Shown: positions 1 to 9,663 of the stretch, piece by piece
Layout: each line of letters starts with the position of its first letter
Position numbering within the stretch: the stretch's first letter is position 1
NCBI GenBank assembly: GCA_034769895.1
Contig: CM068373.1
Location: 279,713,158-279,777,157 of the forward strand
From: Magicicada septendecula
Taxonomy: Eukaryota; Arthropoda; Insecta; Hemiptera; Cicadidae
Length of the DNA stretch: 64,000 nucleotides
Direction: 5' to 3'
Notes under the pieces: model-generated
What the model was told of the DNA's origin: nothing
Seen by the model: the letters and a program-made list of their open reading frames with translations, nothing else
Database searches by the model: none
Program-made: the position numbers and the translations under genes

Positions 1-555
1 TCATTCGGGAAAATGACCGCGAATCATCTGTAACATAAGAGAAGACACACAAGTAATGTTATAATGTTTTATAAACAATATAATCGTTTTCACAATTTTT
101 AGTTCTTGTGTCAGTTCCGGCTCCCCCCCCCCAAATTCTGACGGTGCAACTTGCGGATGATCCCCCTCCCGTGTCTCTTTGCTTCATCCTGTAGCTCTTC
201 TTAGAAACATCGTCTCTTTTCTTACTATTTAAATTTTGTTCCAAACAGTAGAACACGCGCCTTTGTTGAACCGTTTACCTGGGACTTACCTATTGCTCCC
301 TTGGTTATACGCTACCTGCACCCCTCCCCCGACCAACACACATTTCAGTCTCTCAGTTCAAGTCTAATTTCTGAAGCTGCTGTAACTGGTGAAACAATTG
401 TCAAGAAAGTATTTTACCAATTATCAGGTAGAACTGTAACAAGAGTTCATTTATTAAATTCAAATATTAATAAAATGTTCTTCCAAGTGCCGGGCGACCA
501 TTCGATCAGTGTAACTCCCCTTTCTTATACTTCCACAGGAAAGGAGGATCCTTCT
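1..555. other. No supported gene; AT-rich DNA
   Basis: I see no coding signature or repeat structure here. The short open frames have no recognisable domain. A poly-C run lies near 122-132. Confidence 0.5.
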
Positions 556-559
556 TCCT

Positions 560-1080
560 TTGTTTAGTCAAGTTTCACCTCCGTACTCGTGAGTAAGCGT
601 ACACGTACTGCCTGCGCTTCTTCTTCAGCACCACAGCCCAACGTGAGCCCTGGCTTCCAACACCAATCTTCCCCAATTTCTCCTATCCGTTGCCATCTTA
701 ATGTAACCCTCATATCCATTCTTCTTAGATCTTCCAGCATATCATCCAATGTCCAACTTATCCTGAGTCGGCCCCTCTTTCTGCTTTTATAGATTTACGG
801 CGCCCTCAGGATTTTCTTTGGCATACGCTGATAATCCATCCACTCTAGATGACCTAGCCGTTGTATTCGCTGAGTCTTTACGAATCTTACAGTGTCCTCG
901 TGCTTCAATAGCTCATCTATTTGCTGGTTATTTCTTATTCTCCATTCGTCATCTTTTTTAACCGGGCCATAAACACGTCTTAAATCTTTCTTTCAAACCT
1001 TCTTCGTGTTTCTTGTTCCTTTTTTGTCAGTGTCCATGTCTCACCTCCATACGTAACAAACGGTCTGATAAGTGTCTCAT
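560..1080 (-). pseudogene. LINE reverse transcriptase C-terminal fragment
   Basis: Read on the minus strand, three frames together give the C-terminal part of a non-LTR retrotransposon polymerase. They show YGGETWTLTKKEQE near 1020-1060, RLGHLEWMDYQRMPKKIL near 800-870, and KRGRLRISWTLDDMLEDLRR near 690-790. This GH..RM / GR.R..W pattern is common downstream of the RT domain in insect LINEs. Stops and frame changes show it is dead. It ends abruptly at 1080, where the solo LTR begins; the truncated reading IYETLIRP suggests the LTR landed in this LINE. The matching upstream part is not obvious beyond 1652, so a deletion also occurred. The clade is not assigned. Confidence 0.75.
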
Positions 1081-1084
1081 ATAT

Positions 1085-1648
1085 TGTTACGACGGTCTAC
1101 TTGATCGTCGTAAATATAGTGGAAAACAAAAAACAAGACACCAATTAAGTCACTAATCACCAGCTTTAATTATCACAATTAAACAGTTTATAATCAACAA
1201 GATAGTCTCTTACAACAAATCAAATAAAAACTGATTACACGCAATAAAATGTCAACTAATATAAAACACAATTGTATTAAAACTGTCCCGCACGATTATA
1301 AAATACATAACACTTCGCCAGAATAAATCGAACCACAGTGTGTAAATCGCCACTCAAACGCACTGTGTAATCGCCCGACAATAACTATCTTGACCGTCCC
1401 TGAATGGCTGTATTTATACCCCGCTGATTTCCAGAATAATCTGTCACTTTGTGAATCCACTAGAAACAGTGTCCTTGAACACACTGCGCTGACCGGTATG
1501 GTCTGGTATAGACCCGATAGTTGACGCGTAATTGTCTTTCACCGCAAAGTAGCAGCATTATGTACGCGCACACACATTACAGCTGGAATATTCGAGAAAC
1601 TTGTAGAACGTTCCGTATTACGTAACATTTTTTCCGCATTACATAACA
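1085..1648 (-). mobile_element. Solo LTR, family 1 (copy A, 564 bp)
   Basis: The sequence starts TGTTACGACGG and ends ..CATAACA, so it has TG/CA termini, and it is flanked by ATAT at 1081-1084 and 1649-1652 (4-bp TSD). Its reverse complement aligns with the LTRs at 41828-42430 and 52632-58179, especially over the last ~250 bp ending in CGTCGTAACA. A TATA-like box on the minus strand sits at 1411-1418. No internal retroelement sequence or second LTR adjoins it, so it is a solo LTR left by recombination. A 4-bp TSD and these ends suit a Ty3/gypsy-type element; that class is inferred. Confidence 0.85.
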
Positions 1649-1652
1649 ATAT

Positions 1653-2253
1653 ATATTACAACAATACAAATTGATCGATTCAAGTTAATTTAACTTGTGT
1701 AGCCTCATGCTTTTGGGAGACAATTATTTATACAACCCAAGTTAACCAATTTAAATGCATTTACATATAGTGTATTGAATTCATGGGTGTAATCGTAATA
1801 AGAAGATGATACGTTATTTACGTTTAAAATCGTTCCATTATTTATTTATTTAAACAACATCTCTCATATCGGATATTAAACAATTATAACTCATTATTAA
1901 ATCGTTTGTACGAAGTTTTCGTACATAACTTATTGCTAACAAATTACATACATAAGTTATATACAACTCTTATTATCTAATTGTAATTACTTTAAAATGT
2001 TTATTTTGCTTTCGGCATACTCATGGTATGTTCATATTTTTGCAATTGCTGATTCATTAGCTTCAAAAAAAAAACTTTACTTCTATTCAAACTTCTTTTA
2101 TATTACTTTGTTTTACTTTCTACAGCATATGCCTTTTTTTTCTTTATCATTAAAAACTTTACTAATTACAATAATTCAAAAATTACTTATTTCTCTTATC
2201 ATTTACGTTACTAATTACTAAAAATTGATACAAGAAATATTATTCTAACTTTT
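1653..2253. other. AT-rich DNA, no gene
   Basis: Very AT-rich. The 74-aa frame at 1997-2221 is composition-driven (F/L/I/Y-rich) and lacks any motif. Nothing else is recognised. Confidence 0.5.
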
Positions 2254-3404
2254 ACTGCTTTTAAATTTATGTATCATTTATTTATTTTAATATTGGTTGA
2301 ATGTCTTCCATTCATACTTTAATTAGTGTCTTTCAACTGTCTGTAATTAAATGTTTTTTTATCACCTCGTTTGACGTGGTCACCCATCTGTACGTCCTCC
2401 GTGTCCTTCTGGTCGTGTCCTCTGCATGTGCTTCTGGTCCTCTGGTCGTGTCCTCTGCGTGTTCTTCTGGTCCTCTGGTCGTGTCCTCCGTGTGTGCTGA
2501 TTAATAGTCGTCTCGTCTCACGTCATATGCTGCCGGAGTGTCCATAGACCTCATCGAATGTATTTTGCAGCTCTGGCTGTATAGCTACTTGATCCTGTGA
2601 CTCCTACGATAATTGTGAATTTGTGTCGTCGACTGACAGCCTCCTGCGGCAATGGTTGAATCGAGAAGAACAAACTTTATTAGCGCGACCTGGTATTTAT
2701 AGTCAGGTCGTGCAAAAATTCCTGTCTGAACACTTTTCAACTTGTCAGATTCTGTCGAGGCGTTACTACCCCCACTCTGGTTCACTTCATTATTTTCACT
2801 ACAACTGCTTTTACATTTATGTATCATTTATTTATTTTAATATTGGTTGAATGTCTTCCATTAAAACTTTAATTAGTGTCTTTCAACTGTCTGTAATTAA
2901 ATTTTTTTTATCACCTCGTTTGACGTGGTCACCCATCTGTACGTCCTCCGTGTCCTTCTGGTCGTGTCCTCTGGTCATGTTCTCTGCATGCGCTTCTGGT
3001 CCTCTGGTCGTGTCCTCTGCGTGTCCTTTGCGTGTTCTTCTGGTCCTCTGGTCGTGTTCTTCTGGTCCTCTGGTCGTGTCCTCCGTGTGTGCTGATTAAC
3101 AGTCGTCTCGTCTCACGTCATATGCTGCCGGTGTGTCCATAGACCTCATCTTATGTATTTTTTATGTATTTTGCAGCTCTGGCTGTATAGATAGTTGATC
3201 CTATGACTCCTACGATAATTGTGAATTTGTGTCGTCGACTGCATAGCCTCCTGCGGCAATGGTTGAATCGAGAAGAACAAACTTTTTTAGCGCGACCTGG
3301 TATTTATAGTCAGGTCGTGCAAAAATTCCTGTCTGAACACTTTTCAACTTGTCAGATTCTGTCGAGGCGTTACTACCCCCACTCTGGTTCACTTCATTAT
3401 TTTC
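2254..3404. repeat. Tandem duplication, unit ~550 bp, with internal minisatellite
   Basis: The block starting TTTACTGCTTTTAAATTTATG near 2254 recurs near 2804 and runs to about 3404. Both copies hold the same order of parts: a T-rich leader, a CTCTGGTCGTGTCCTCTGCGTGT minisatellite of differing copy number (2395-2500 and 2940-3090), and a short inverted repeat CGACCTG..CAGGTCG around GTATTTATAG. The expanded minisatellite makes the second copy about 50 bp longer. No protein domain is visible in either copy. Confidence 0.85.
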
Positions 3405-4150
3405 GCCTATTTTCGCGAATTACCAAGTTTGTTTCACCTCACTCGATGTTCAATCGATCACTAATTTTTATGTGATTACTATACGTAAATTGCACTTCTT
3501 TATGGTATTCACAAAAAGAGTTATTCATTTTTTACGTATAGTAATTGCACTTTTCGTCACCTCTGTATGGTTTCTTAACATTTTATTTATCTATAATTTC
3601 TACACACTTTGGTGTCTTTTGTTTTATCCTATCGTATATAGTTTTCTTATAATTAACAATAAACATATAACTATTCTACTTGAAAAGGGTTGGTTACATT
3701 TCAGGAACGGACAGGTTTCACTCACACTAACAAAATACGCGCGTATACAACGCTAGCGACAGGTGTGTCGAAACTGCATGTCCATGCATGAGTTCTGTAC
3801 TCCCTATTTTTACTACGATTCAGCTTATGTAATCTGAATCATGTTTATTAATTCATATTTATTCATTTTATTATTTATGTTATTTATTTGGGCAATGCAC
3901 AGTATCATTACTGTTTGTACTGCTGCAATATATTTTTTTTTTTAATTTTTGTATTACGACTGAGTTTGCTTCTCAGTAGTCTACTGTTGACATAATATGC
4001 CCTATTTCCTACATGTATCGTCGTATATTCTGTCATGTATCGTCGTGTTTATGGACCCTTCATGCGAACGAACTTATTAACGAACTTATTCATCACGAAC
4101 TTATTAACTGCATCAAATGAATTATCCTGTATGCATAAATCATTTACAGA
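3405..4150. other. AT-rich DNA, no gene
   Basis: Hydrophobic frames such as 3349-3756 reflect T-richness. A short motif TACTATACGTAAATTGCAC near 3476 recurs, partly inverted, near 3533. Nothing else is recognised. Confidence 0.4.
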
Positions 4151-4465
4151 TTTTCTGTACTTTCTTATGCAGAAATTAGCATAAATTTAGTTTTGCTGAT
4201 ATTTACATTCAGTCCCATTCCAGCGTATTTTTCATTCAGCTCCTTGTATACCTCAACTAGCCATTGTCTTGATCTGGCTGTTATCACATCGTCAGCGTAA
4301 GGACGTATTTAGCTTGTCTTATTTAATATAGTTCCTCCTTGCAGATCTACGTCTGTAATGGCATAGTGTAGCGCAATAATAAGGAGGGCGGCCGACAATT
4401 CATCACCTTGCTCAACTACCTTATTAAATACAAATGATTCACTCAGCACATTACTGCCTGCGCTC
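4150..4465 (-). pseudogene. LINE reverse transcriptase catalytic-core fragment
   Basis: The minus strand reads VVEQGDELSAALLIIALHYAI near 4360-4435, matching the RT motif normally GV(R/P)QGD.LS..LFN. It then reads YADDVITARSRQWLVEVYK near 4240-4300, which is the catalytic YADD box, and GLNVNISKTKFM near 4180-4215. This spacing is that of RT motifs B, C and D in non-LTR retrotransposons. An in-frame stop and a small indel break it. It is too short to assign a clade, and it may belong to the same old LINE as the fragment at 4655-4895. Confidence 0.75.
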
Positions 4466-4654
4466 ACAGTATTTTAATCTGCTCTCTTTACACAGTTTAT
4501 TTTTTAAACGTAGTTTGGTAAAGATAAATAGGATTTTGAGGTCCAGGTTCTTTTTAAATCTAGGGCATTTAGAAATACAACGTGTTTACAATTTGATTTA
4601 AATCAATACACGAATATAAATTATACTTTAGAAGAAGAAAGTTTCGTCAATTTA

Positions 4655-4895
4655 TTATTATTATTCCGGTTTACACATTTTCCGGAACCAAAGATTACAG
4701 AAGTGGTTGAATTCTCATCTTCCACTGCTGCTTGCCCATCCAAAGATCTTCTTCAATTTCTCGTTCCCTCAATATAGTCTGAATCTCTTCTATCCAGGTG
4801 ATAGGTGGTCTTCCTCTTTCCCTTCTTCCTGGTGGGGTCCATTCCACAACTCTCCTTGGCAATCTTTCCTGTGCCATTCTTTTCGTGTATGTACA
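4655..4895 (-). pseudogene. LINE C-terminal fragment with 3' end
   Basis: The minus strand encodes KRMAQERLPRRVVEWTPP, then GRRERGRPPITWIEEIQ and a basic tail ending near 4695. This is the post-RT region typical of insect LINEs. A short (TTA)n tract at 4657-4670, following the stop, may be the element's 3' tail. The fragment abuts an oppositely oriented LINE fragment at about 4896. It is 5' truncated. Confidence 0.75.
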
Positions 4896-5155
4896 GTACA
4901 GGATTGCCCAGAATCGGCTGAATTGGTGGGAACATCTTTGCCGAATGGATGACTGCCGCATCCCCAAACAACTATGGAACTATAAGCCGAAGGGACGGAG
5001 AGGTGTGGGACGTCCGAGGGACGAGCTGCTGTGACCAGCTCTAATCTTTGCCTGTTTGAGACCGGAACAAACCATCCTTAGTTTAATCCTTGAAAATGAT
5101 GATGATAATGATGAAGATGTTGGTGGTGGTGGTTGTGGTGATGATGATGAACTTT
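4896..5155 (+). pseudogene. LINE 3' end with ATG/GAT-repeat tail
   Basis: The plus strand reads RIAQNRLNWWEHLCRMDD, then CRIPKQLWNYKPKGRRGVGR and PRDELL, ending in a stop at about 5032. A ~60-bp 3' UTR follows, then an imperfect (ATG)n tail at 5095-5155. The same C-terminus and tail are seen at 36690-37345 (minus strand), and a tail-less relative lies at 8768-8940, so this is a multi-copy family with a microsatellite-like 3' tail. The 5' truncation is as expected for a LINE. Confidence 0.8.
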
Positions 5156-5757
5156 ATAATTGGAAGTTTTTTCATCCAATCACTCATTTACGTACAAACT
5201 GTTTTTTATCGTTTTCTGAACAAGATGATATATGGAATGTTTTCTTTCTTCTTCCGACCCATTCAATTGTATTTTAAACTCGTAAATTTTTTAAACCGCA
5301 GGAAGTTCAGAATTCAGAAGACTTGGCGATAGTAAAGTGTACACAGGCGTGAGATCAGCGCCAGCAATAGCCAGTTCTAATTAACGTTAAGTCGAGCAGT
5401 TATTGTACAAATCTGTTAAGTTCACACAATTTGCACACAAGTCGGTGAGAAAGGAAAGCAATTAGGATGCGGGTATTTGTAGAGCGGTTTCGTTCACACG
5501 AGTACGCTAGTTTTGTCACTTCGCATTAAGAGGCTAATTACCCGCTTCAAATCCTAGAAGCGTAAATATATTTTGTTTTACTTCAGTTATATAACCAGCG
5601 TTACGATATGGGTATAAAACACGAGTGATTAAACAACAAATGATACGTAATGACTGTCTTATTCGTCGGTGATTAGGTCATAGTGAAGAGTCCGAACGAA
5701 GTGGGCTAGAATACAATCTTAAAATTGTCAACGCAAGGGTTCTGATAATACTTATGG
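5156..5757. other. No supported gene
   Basis: Moderately AT-rich, with no domain or repeat recognised. Confidence 0.4.
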
Positions 5758-5758
5758 G

Positions 5759-6249
5759 TCCGGCCATGGCCGGCTCTAATAGAAGGCCGGAATATTAAAT
5801 GTGGCAACGTTGCGACTGAGGCTTATAAGCATAGTGTAATAAAATAGCTAAAGTGAACATCTTATATTTTGATTTATTTCATAGCATTACTAAAATTATG
5901 AGTAGGCCTATTTATAGCTAAATCTAAATTATAGGTCTGTGCGTACTATACGTTTAAGTTGAAGAACTTAGTGAATTAGTGTTATAGGCCTAATGAATTA
6001 ATTTTGTGGGAATTATTGAATTCGTTGCACATGAATGAGTTAATTATTATATTTCTTAAATAATATAACAGTATTTTACATAAAAACTTTTAATTTGTAA
6101 AAAATTAAGAATTATAAAACTGCTGTTACGCGGCAATTAAAAATGACCGCGACTTGAAATACATAAATTAAGAGATCGTCCAGTCGGCCTCAAATATCAG
6201 CTGGTTCCAGTGTTGCCACGTTTAATACTAGAGCCGGCCATGGTCCGGC
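5759..6249. repeat. Fold-back/MITE-like element (~490 bp)
   Basis: Left arm 5759-5822 (CCGGCCATGGCCGGCTCTA.., then TATTAAATGTGGCAACG) matches the reverse complement of right arm 6187-6249 (CCATGGCCGGCTCTAGTATT.., then AAACGTGGCAACA), with an 11-bp extra block in the left arm. The ~360-bp interior is AT-rich and non-coding. I could not identify a TSD, so the superfamily stays open. Confidence 0.65.
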
Positions 6250-6958
6250 GTAAGAAACGGTCGCCACACCGGATCGATTCCAGCAAGATCCCGCACAACC
6301 CGGCATCGCTAGACAGTTTCGCTCCCGTCTCTGCATCGACCGAGAGCCTCGTCGTCCAGCACAGTCCCGAACGTACCCAGCAGTCGGCGAATACTACTAC
6401 ATTCGTGTGAACATCACAGTATCGACGGGACGGACACGCACGGAGCATTCGTCACTATTTATTGAACGACATTTCGACAGAGTGACCCAGCAGATCTCAA
6501 GCACTTCAACTTCTCTATCAGGCACGTACGCACACACACATATATATGGGTTACGGCGAGATCGTGTGAAGCAGAACGCCAAGTAGTAACACCGTGCTCT
6601 GATTCTGAGGCACGTTCGTAGAGCGAAGATCGAACAGTCAGAAGAGCGTAGAGCGTGTTTCGTAATACCCGTATCGAATTGCAGAAATATTATACGTTCC
6701 CCAACACACGCGTCACTTCACAACGGAAAAAACGCGTTCGCGTGATCATATTCCGTTGCACCGACGACCTATTAAAACTGTTTTCAAAACAAGATGTTAT
6801 TAATAACGGTTCTAATTTGCTGCTTGTATCTCGAAAAATATCCAGAGGTCATGTCCAAAAGAGAAAGTTGTTTTTGGTAAAGTTCCACTACAGGTCGTTA
6901 AACTTTTTCATATTGTTATAGATTATATTATCAATTTCTAACCTACGTATTTGCTTTG
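6250..6958. other. GC-richer DNA of unknown nature
   Basis: Its composition is clearly higher in GC than its neighbours from 6250 to about 6760. Open frames are short and unrecognised. It could be an element UTR or LTR, but no termini were found. Confidence 0.3.
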
Positions 6959-7050
6959 TGTTGGTTAGTTGGCCACTCAGGCATTCATGGCAATACTATA
7001 GCTGATCAACCCGACGACGAAGCCGACAGACAGAAGATGCACAGGGTATG
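6959..7050 (+). pseudogene. RNase H-like fragment of a retroelement
   Basis: The frame reads CWLVGHSGIHGNTIADQ followed by PDDEADRQ. This resembles the end of retroelement RNase H domains (W.pGHsGI.GNe.AD..A.E). It is only ~30 residues long and degraded downstream. A LINE with an RNase H domain (I/R1-like) or an LTR element are both possible. Confidence 0.5.
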
Positions 7051-7640
7051 ATGCGCCCTGGATTGTTTGCGTTCTCCAGACTGGAGCCTGATGAACGCCA
7101 GGTTCTAACAGCGCAGCTCGGTCGTTCGCCCAGCACAAAGAGTTAAGGTGCGGTCCACTAATACACGATATGGAGTGTATGTTGTGGGGACATCGCTGAG
7201 TAATTTGCTCCAGCCAGTCGCCAGGCCTGAGGCGCGACTCCGTGGCCCCCTTAAGGCATCGCCCGCAGGATCTTAGAGACGCGCTGGTGTGGTCTACAGG
7301 CTAGACTGCCCGGAGGCGAGTCGGCCGTAACGATGGGTTGCAACTACAGAGCGGATGGCCCCCGCAATTAGGCGTTGCACATCTCGCGGTTTTCCATGCT
7401 CTGAGTTGCAGCCCAGCCGAGACGGCAAAGCAGGTGCTGACTGATGGTGTTAAAATTCTGTGTTGTCTGTAGGCAGACGCTGTGCAAGCCCAGCGTCTTC
7501 GGAAGCCCCATTGTTACATCCAGTCCTTAATCTTCTTGTTCCGATGACTGACTCCAAACAAAGTTACAAGACAGTGGCACCACAGCTGGGAAAACCAACC
7601 ACTTACCAACAAATTCCGAAACGTTAAGGCAGCTGCTGAC
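7051..7640. other. GC-rich non-coding or decayed element DNA
   Basis: No intact frame is present. It lies between an RNase H-like scrap and a GIY-YIG remnant and is probably decayed retroelement sequence, but nothing specific is recognised. Confidence 0.3.
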
Positions 7641-7650
7641 GTCTGATGTT

Positions 7651-7932
7651 CATCGTCACAAAATAGAATGTCCAGATTGCAATAAATTTTACGTAGGTCA
7701 GACGAAGAAAAATCTGTCCGAGAGATTCATTCAACATCGCAATGCGTTCTTAAAACCTAATATTTACAAATCTAATTTTGCGACGTACTGTTTAAATGAT
7801 AAACATAAATTTCTAGACCTTCAAAATGTCAATTTAATTGAAAATGTACAGAAAGGCAACAAGATGATATCTGGATAACAAGATATCTATTAACAAGCTA
7901 ATACCTGGGAAAATCTTAACATTTACAAACAC

Positions 7933-7971
<39 letters not shown>

Positions 7972-8047
7972 CTATTAATTAAAGAACAAATTCAAATAAA
8001 AACAAAACAAGGTGATTTATTTAAAATTATACATTTATTGGAATAAT
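7651..8047 (+). pseudogene. Penelope-like element GIY-YIG endonuclease remnant (PLE-A)
   Basis: The plus frame reads HKIECPDCNKFYVGQTKKNL near 7657-7716 and then SERFIQHRNAFLKPNIYKSN. That is the Cys-containing lead-in and the KFYVGQTKK (GIY-YIG-type) and R..QH segments seen at the C-terminus of Penelope-like polyproteins. The frame is interrupted near 7870 by a short indel and contains a coding (AAT)n tract at 7932-7971. It closely resembles the minus-strand copy at 9664-10400. The RT domain is missing, so only the 3' part survives. Confidence 0.8.
7932..7971. repeat. (AAT)n microsatellite
   Basis: Thirteen AAT units lie inside the GIY-YIG remnant; the sister copy has an Asn-rich stretch at the same place. 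Confidence 0.9.
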
Positions 8048-8664
8048 AAAAATAAAAGATTAAATAAATAACTGACTACGTTAACATTACAAGAATCGAA
8101 AATATGAATGGAAGTAAATTGTAAATCCGTTAAAACTGTATTGTAAGCGAAACTTTAAAGTACAATTCAAAAAACAAAACTCTGAAGATACAGAATAATT
8201 TTTTTGAAACGTTCCTCAGGTGAAAATAAACCTATTTGCAGTTGTAATTATTTGAAGATATTACAACATAATAGGAGAGAAGTCATTCTCTGCCGGTCGA
8301 GGATAGGCCATACCAGATTAACCCATCCCTGTCTCTTTGGAAATTCGTCACCCACGTCATGCCCTTCATGTCAAGCAGTGACTTAACTGCGGGGGGGGGG
8401 GACAGTGGGCTCAATCCCCCTCCCCACGGATGTACTAAACATTTAATCGAAATTCCATAATCACGTAACTTAGGCCTATTTCTAAGACAGTTGGTTGTGT
8501 TAAAATAAGTCTTATAAATAAACGTAGAAATAACAGGAATTACGATTTTTGTAAATTAATAAAATAAAGTAAGAGTTATTAAAAATACCGTGTTCCGGGC
8601 TATTGGGCCGTGGTCGATTGCTTGAATTTATGTCTCTAAACGTAAGTATTAGTATTATGTCTCC
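8048..8664. other. No supported gene; possible Penelope-type tail
   Basis: Contains a poly-G run near 8391-8401. Near 8597-8620 the minus strand reads GACCACGGCCCAATAGCCCGG, a signature shared with the Penelope-like tails elsewhere in the window. Confidence 0.4.
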
Positions 8665-8736
8665 GGAGGCCATCCTCAGTAGAAAAACGTTCAACCTGTT
8701 ACTTTCTCGAACGTTTTGCTACTCAGGATGGCCTCC
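8665..8736. repeat. Hairpin with 28-bp arms
   Basis: Arm 8665-8692 (GGAGGCCATCCTCAGTAG..) pairs with 8709-8736 (..CTACTCAGGATGGCCTCC) with two mismatches and a 16-nt loop. Its arms carry an ACTGAGGATGGCCTCC version of the Penelope-tail motif, so it may be a head-to-head tail junction. Confidence 0.85.
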
Positions 8737-8767
8737 GTTTATAGACAAACATTTAGGCACCATGGAC

Positions 8768-8940
8768 CACGGAACATCTGGACCGAATGGATGCCTACCG
8801 CATCAGCAAACAATTATTGAATTACAAGCCGATTCGTCGGAGAGGTGTGGGACGTCCGTACAAGCGTTGTGGTGACCGGCTCTCGTCTATCTCCTTGGGA
8901 ACGGACCAAACCATATTTGGTTTATATAAACAAAAAAGAT
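8768..8940 (+). pseudogene. LINE 3'-end fragment
   Basis: The plus strand reads EHLDRMDAYRISKQLLNYKP, then IRRRGVGRPYKRCGDRLSSI with frame slips. It is the same C-terminus as the fragment at 4896-5155. Only the last ~55 codons and the start of the 3' UTR remain. Confidence 0.7.
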
Positions 8941-9380
8941 AAGTAGTGTATTGACACATTTTTATAGTTAAGATATTTTCTTTTGATCATCTGATCAATG
9001 TGTTCTTAATTAAATTGCATCGCTAATTGCTTTGAAAACAGATACTCCGAACCGAAGCACTAGACCGGCGCGGTGCCGCTGTCGCTGTCGCTGTCCGTCA
9101 CCGTTCGCATCTTCTTCTTCTTTTTTAATGGCTATGTCCGAGACTCAGCTCAGACTTTGTGCGATGACCCGGTAGTTTGTCTCGCGATTTGTATATATGT
9201 CTATTACAGTCAGGAGCGCGCACGTCAAGTATAATTCAATGCTACAATTGTAAATTCTCGAAACTGACTTAACAGCTCCGTATTACACCATAGGACGTAA
9301 CAACAGCAAAGTAGGAATTTTCTCGACTCACTGAGGGGCGGGATATCGATAGGTATATATATATATATAATTTGTGATGT
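8941..9380. other. No supported gene
   Basis: Holds a short GTCGCT repeat near 9080-9100, a CTT run near 9110-9122 and an (AT)n run near 9354-9369. Confidence 0.4.
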
Positions 9381-9441
9381 TTTCAAGTTGTTTCTTCTGC
9401 AAGTAGATAATATTGTATATTCTTTTTAATACCTGACACAC

Positions 9442-9470
9442 GTTTCACTGAAAAATATCAGTATCATCAG
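9442..9470 (-). ncRNA. Hammerhead-like motif in Penelope-like 3' region
   Basis: The minus strand reads CTGATGA, one extra T, then ACTGA-loop-TCAGT (a perfect 5-bp stem) and GAAAC. It lies about 195 bp downstream of the GIY-YIG remnant at 9664-10400 in the same orientation. Hammerhead motifs have been reported in Penelope-like elements. The extra base between CUGAUGA and the stem departs from the canonical hammerhead, so activity is unproven. Confidence 0.45.
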
Positions 9471-9663
9471 AGGTTTCTAAGTGAATTAATAACAACCGAA
9501 ATAATTCTATTAATATAAAATTAACGAATAATAGAATTTGTATCGATTTTAATGTAAGTTAAAATAAAATAACTGATAATCGATTTAGGTCGATTAGTTA
9601 ACGATTGTTTTATTGTTTATTTTCTTCAGCAGCTGTTTTCTCGGTTATATTTGAAATTTTGTT

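Noticed and set aside
3349-3756. 135-aa hydrophobic frame
   Set aside because: T-rich composition; overlaps the end of a tandem duplication.
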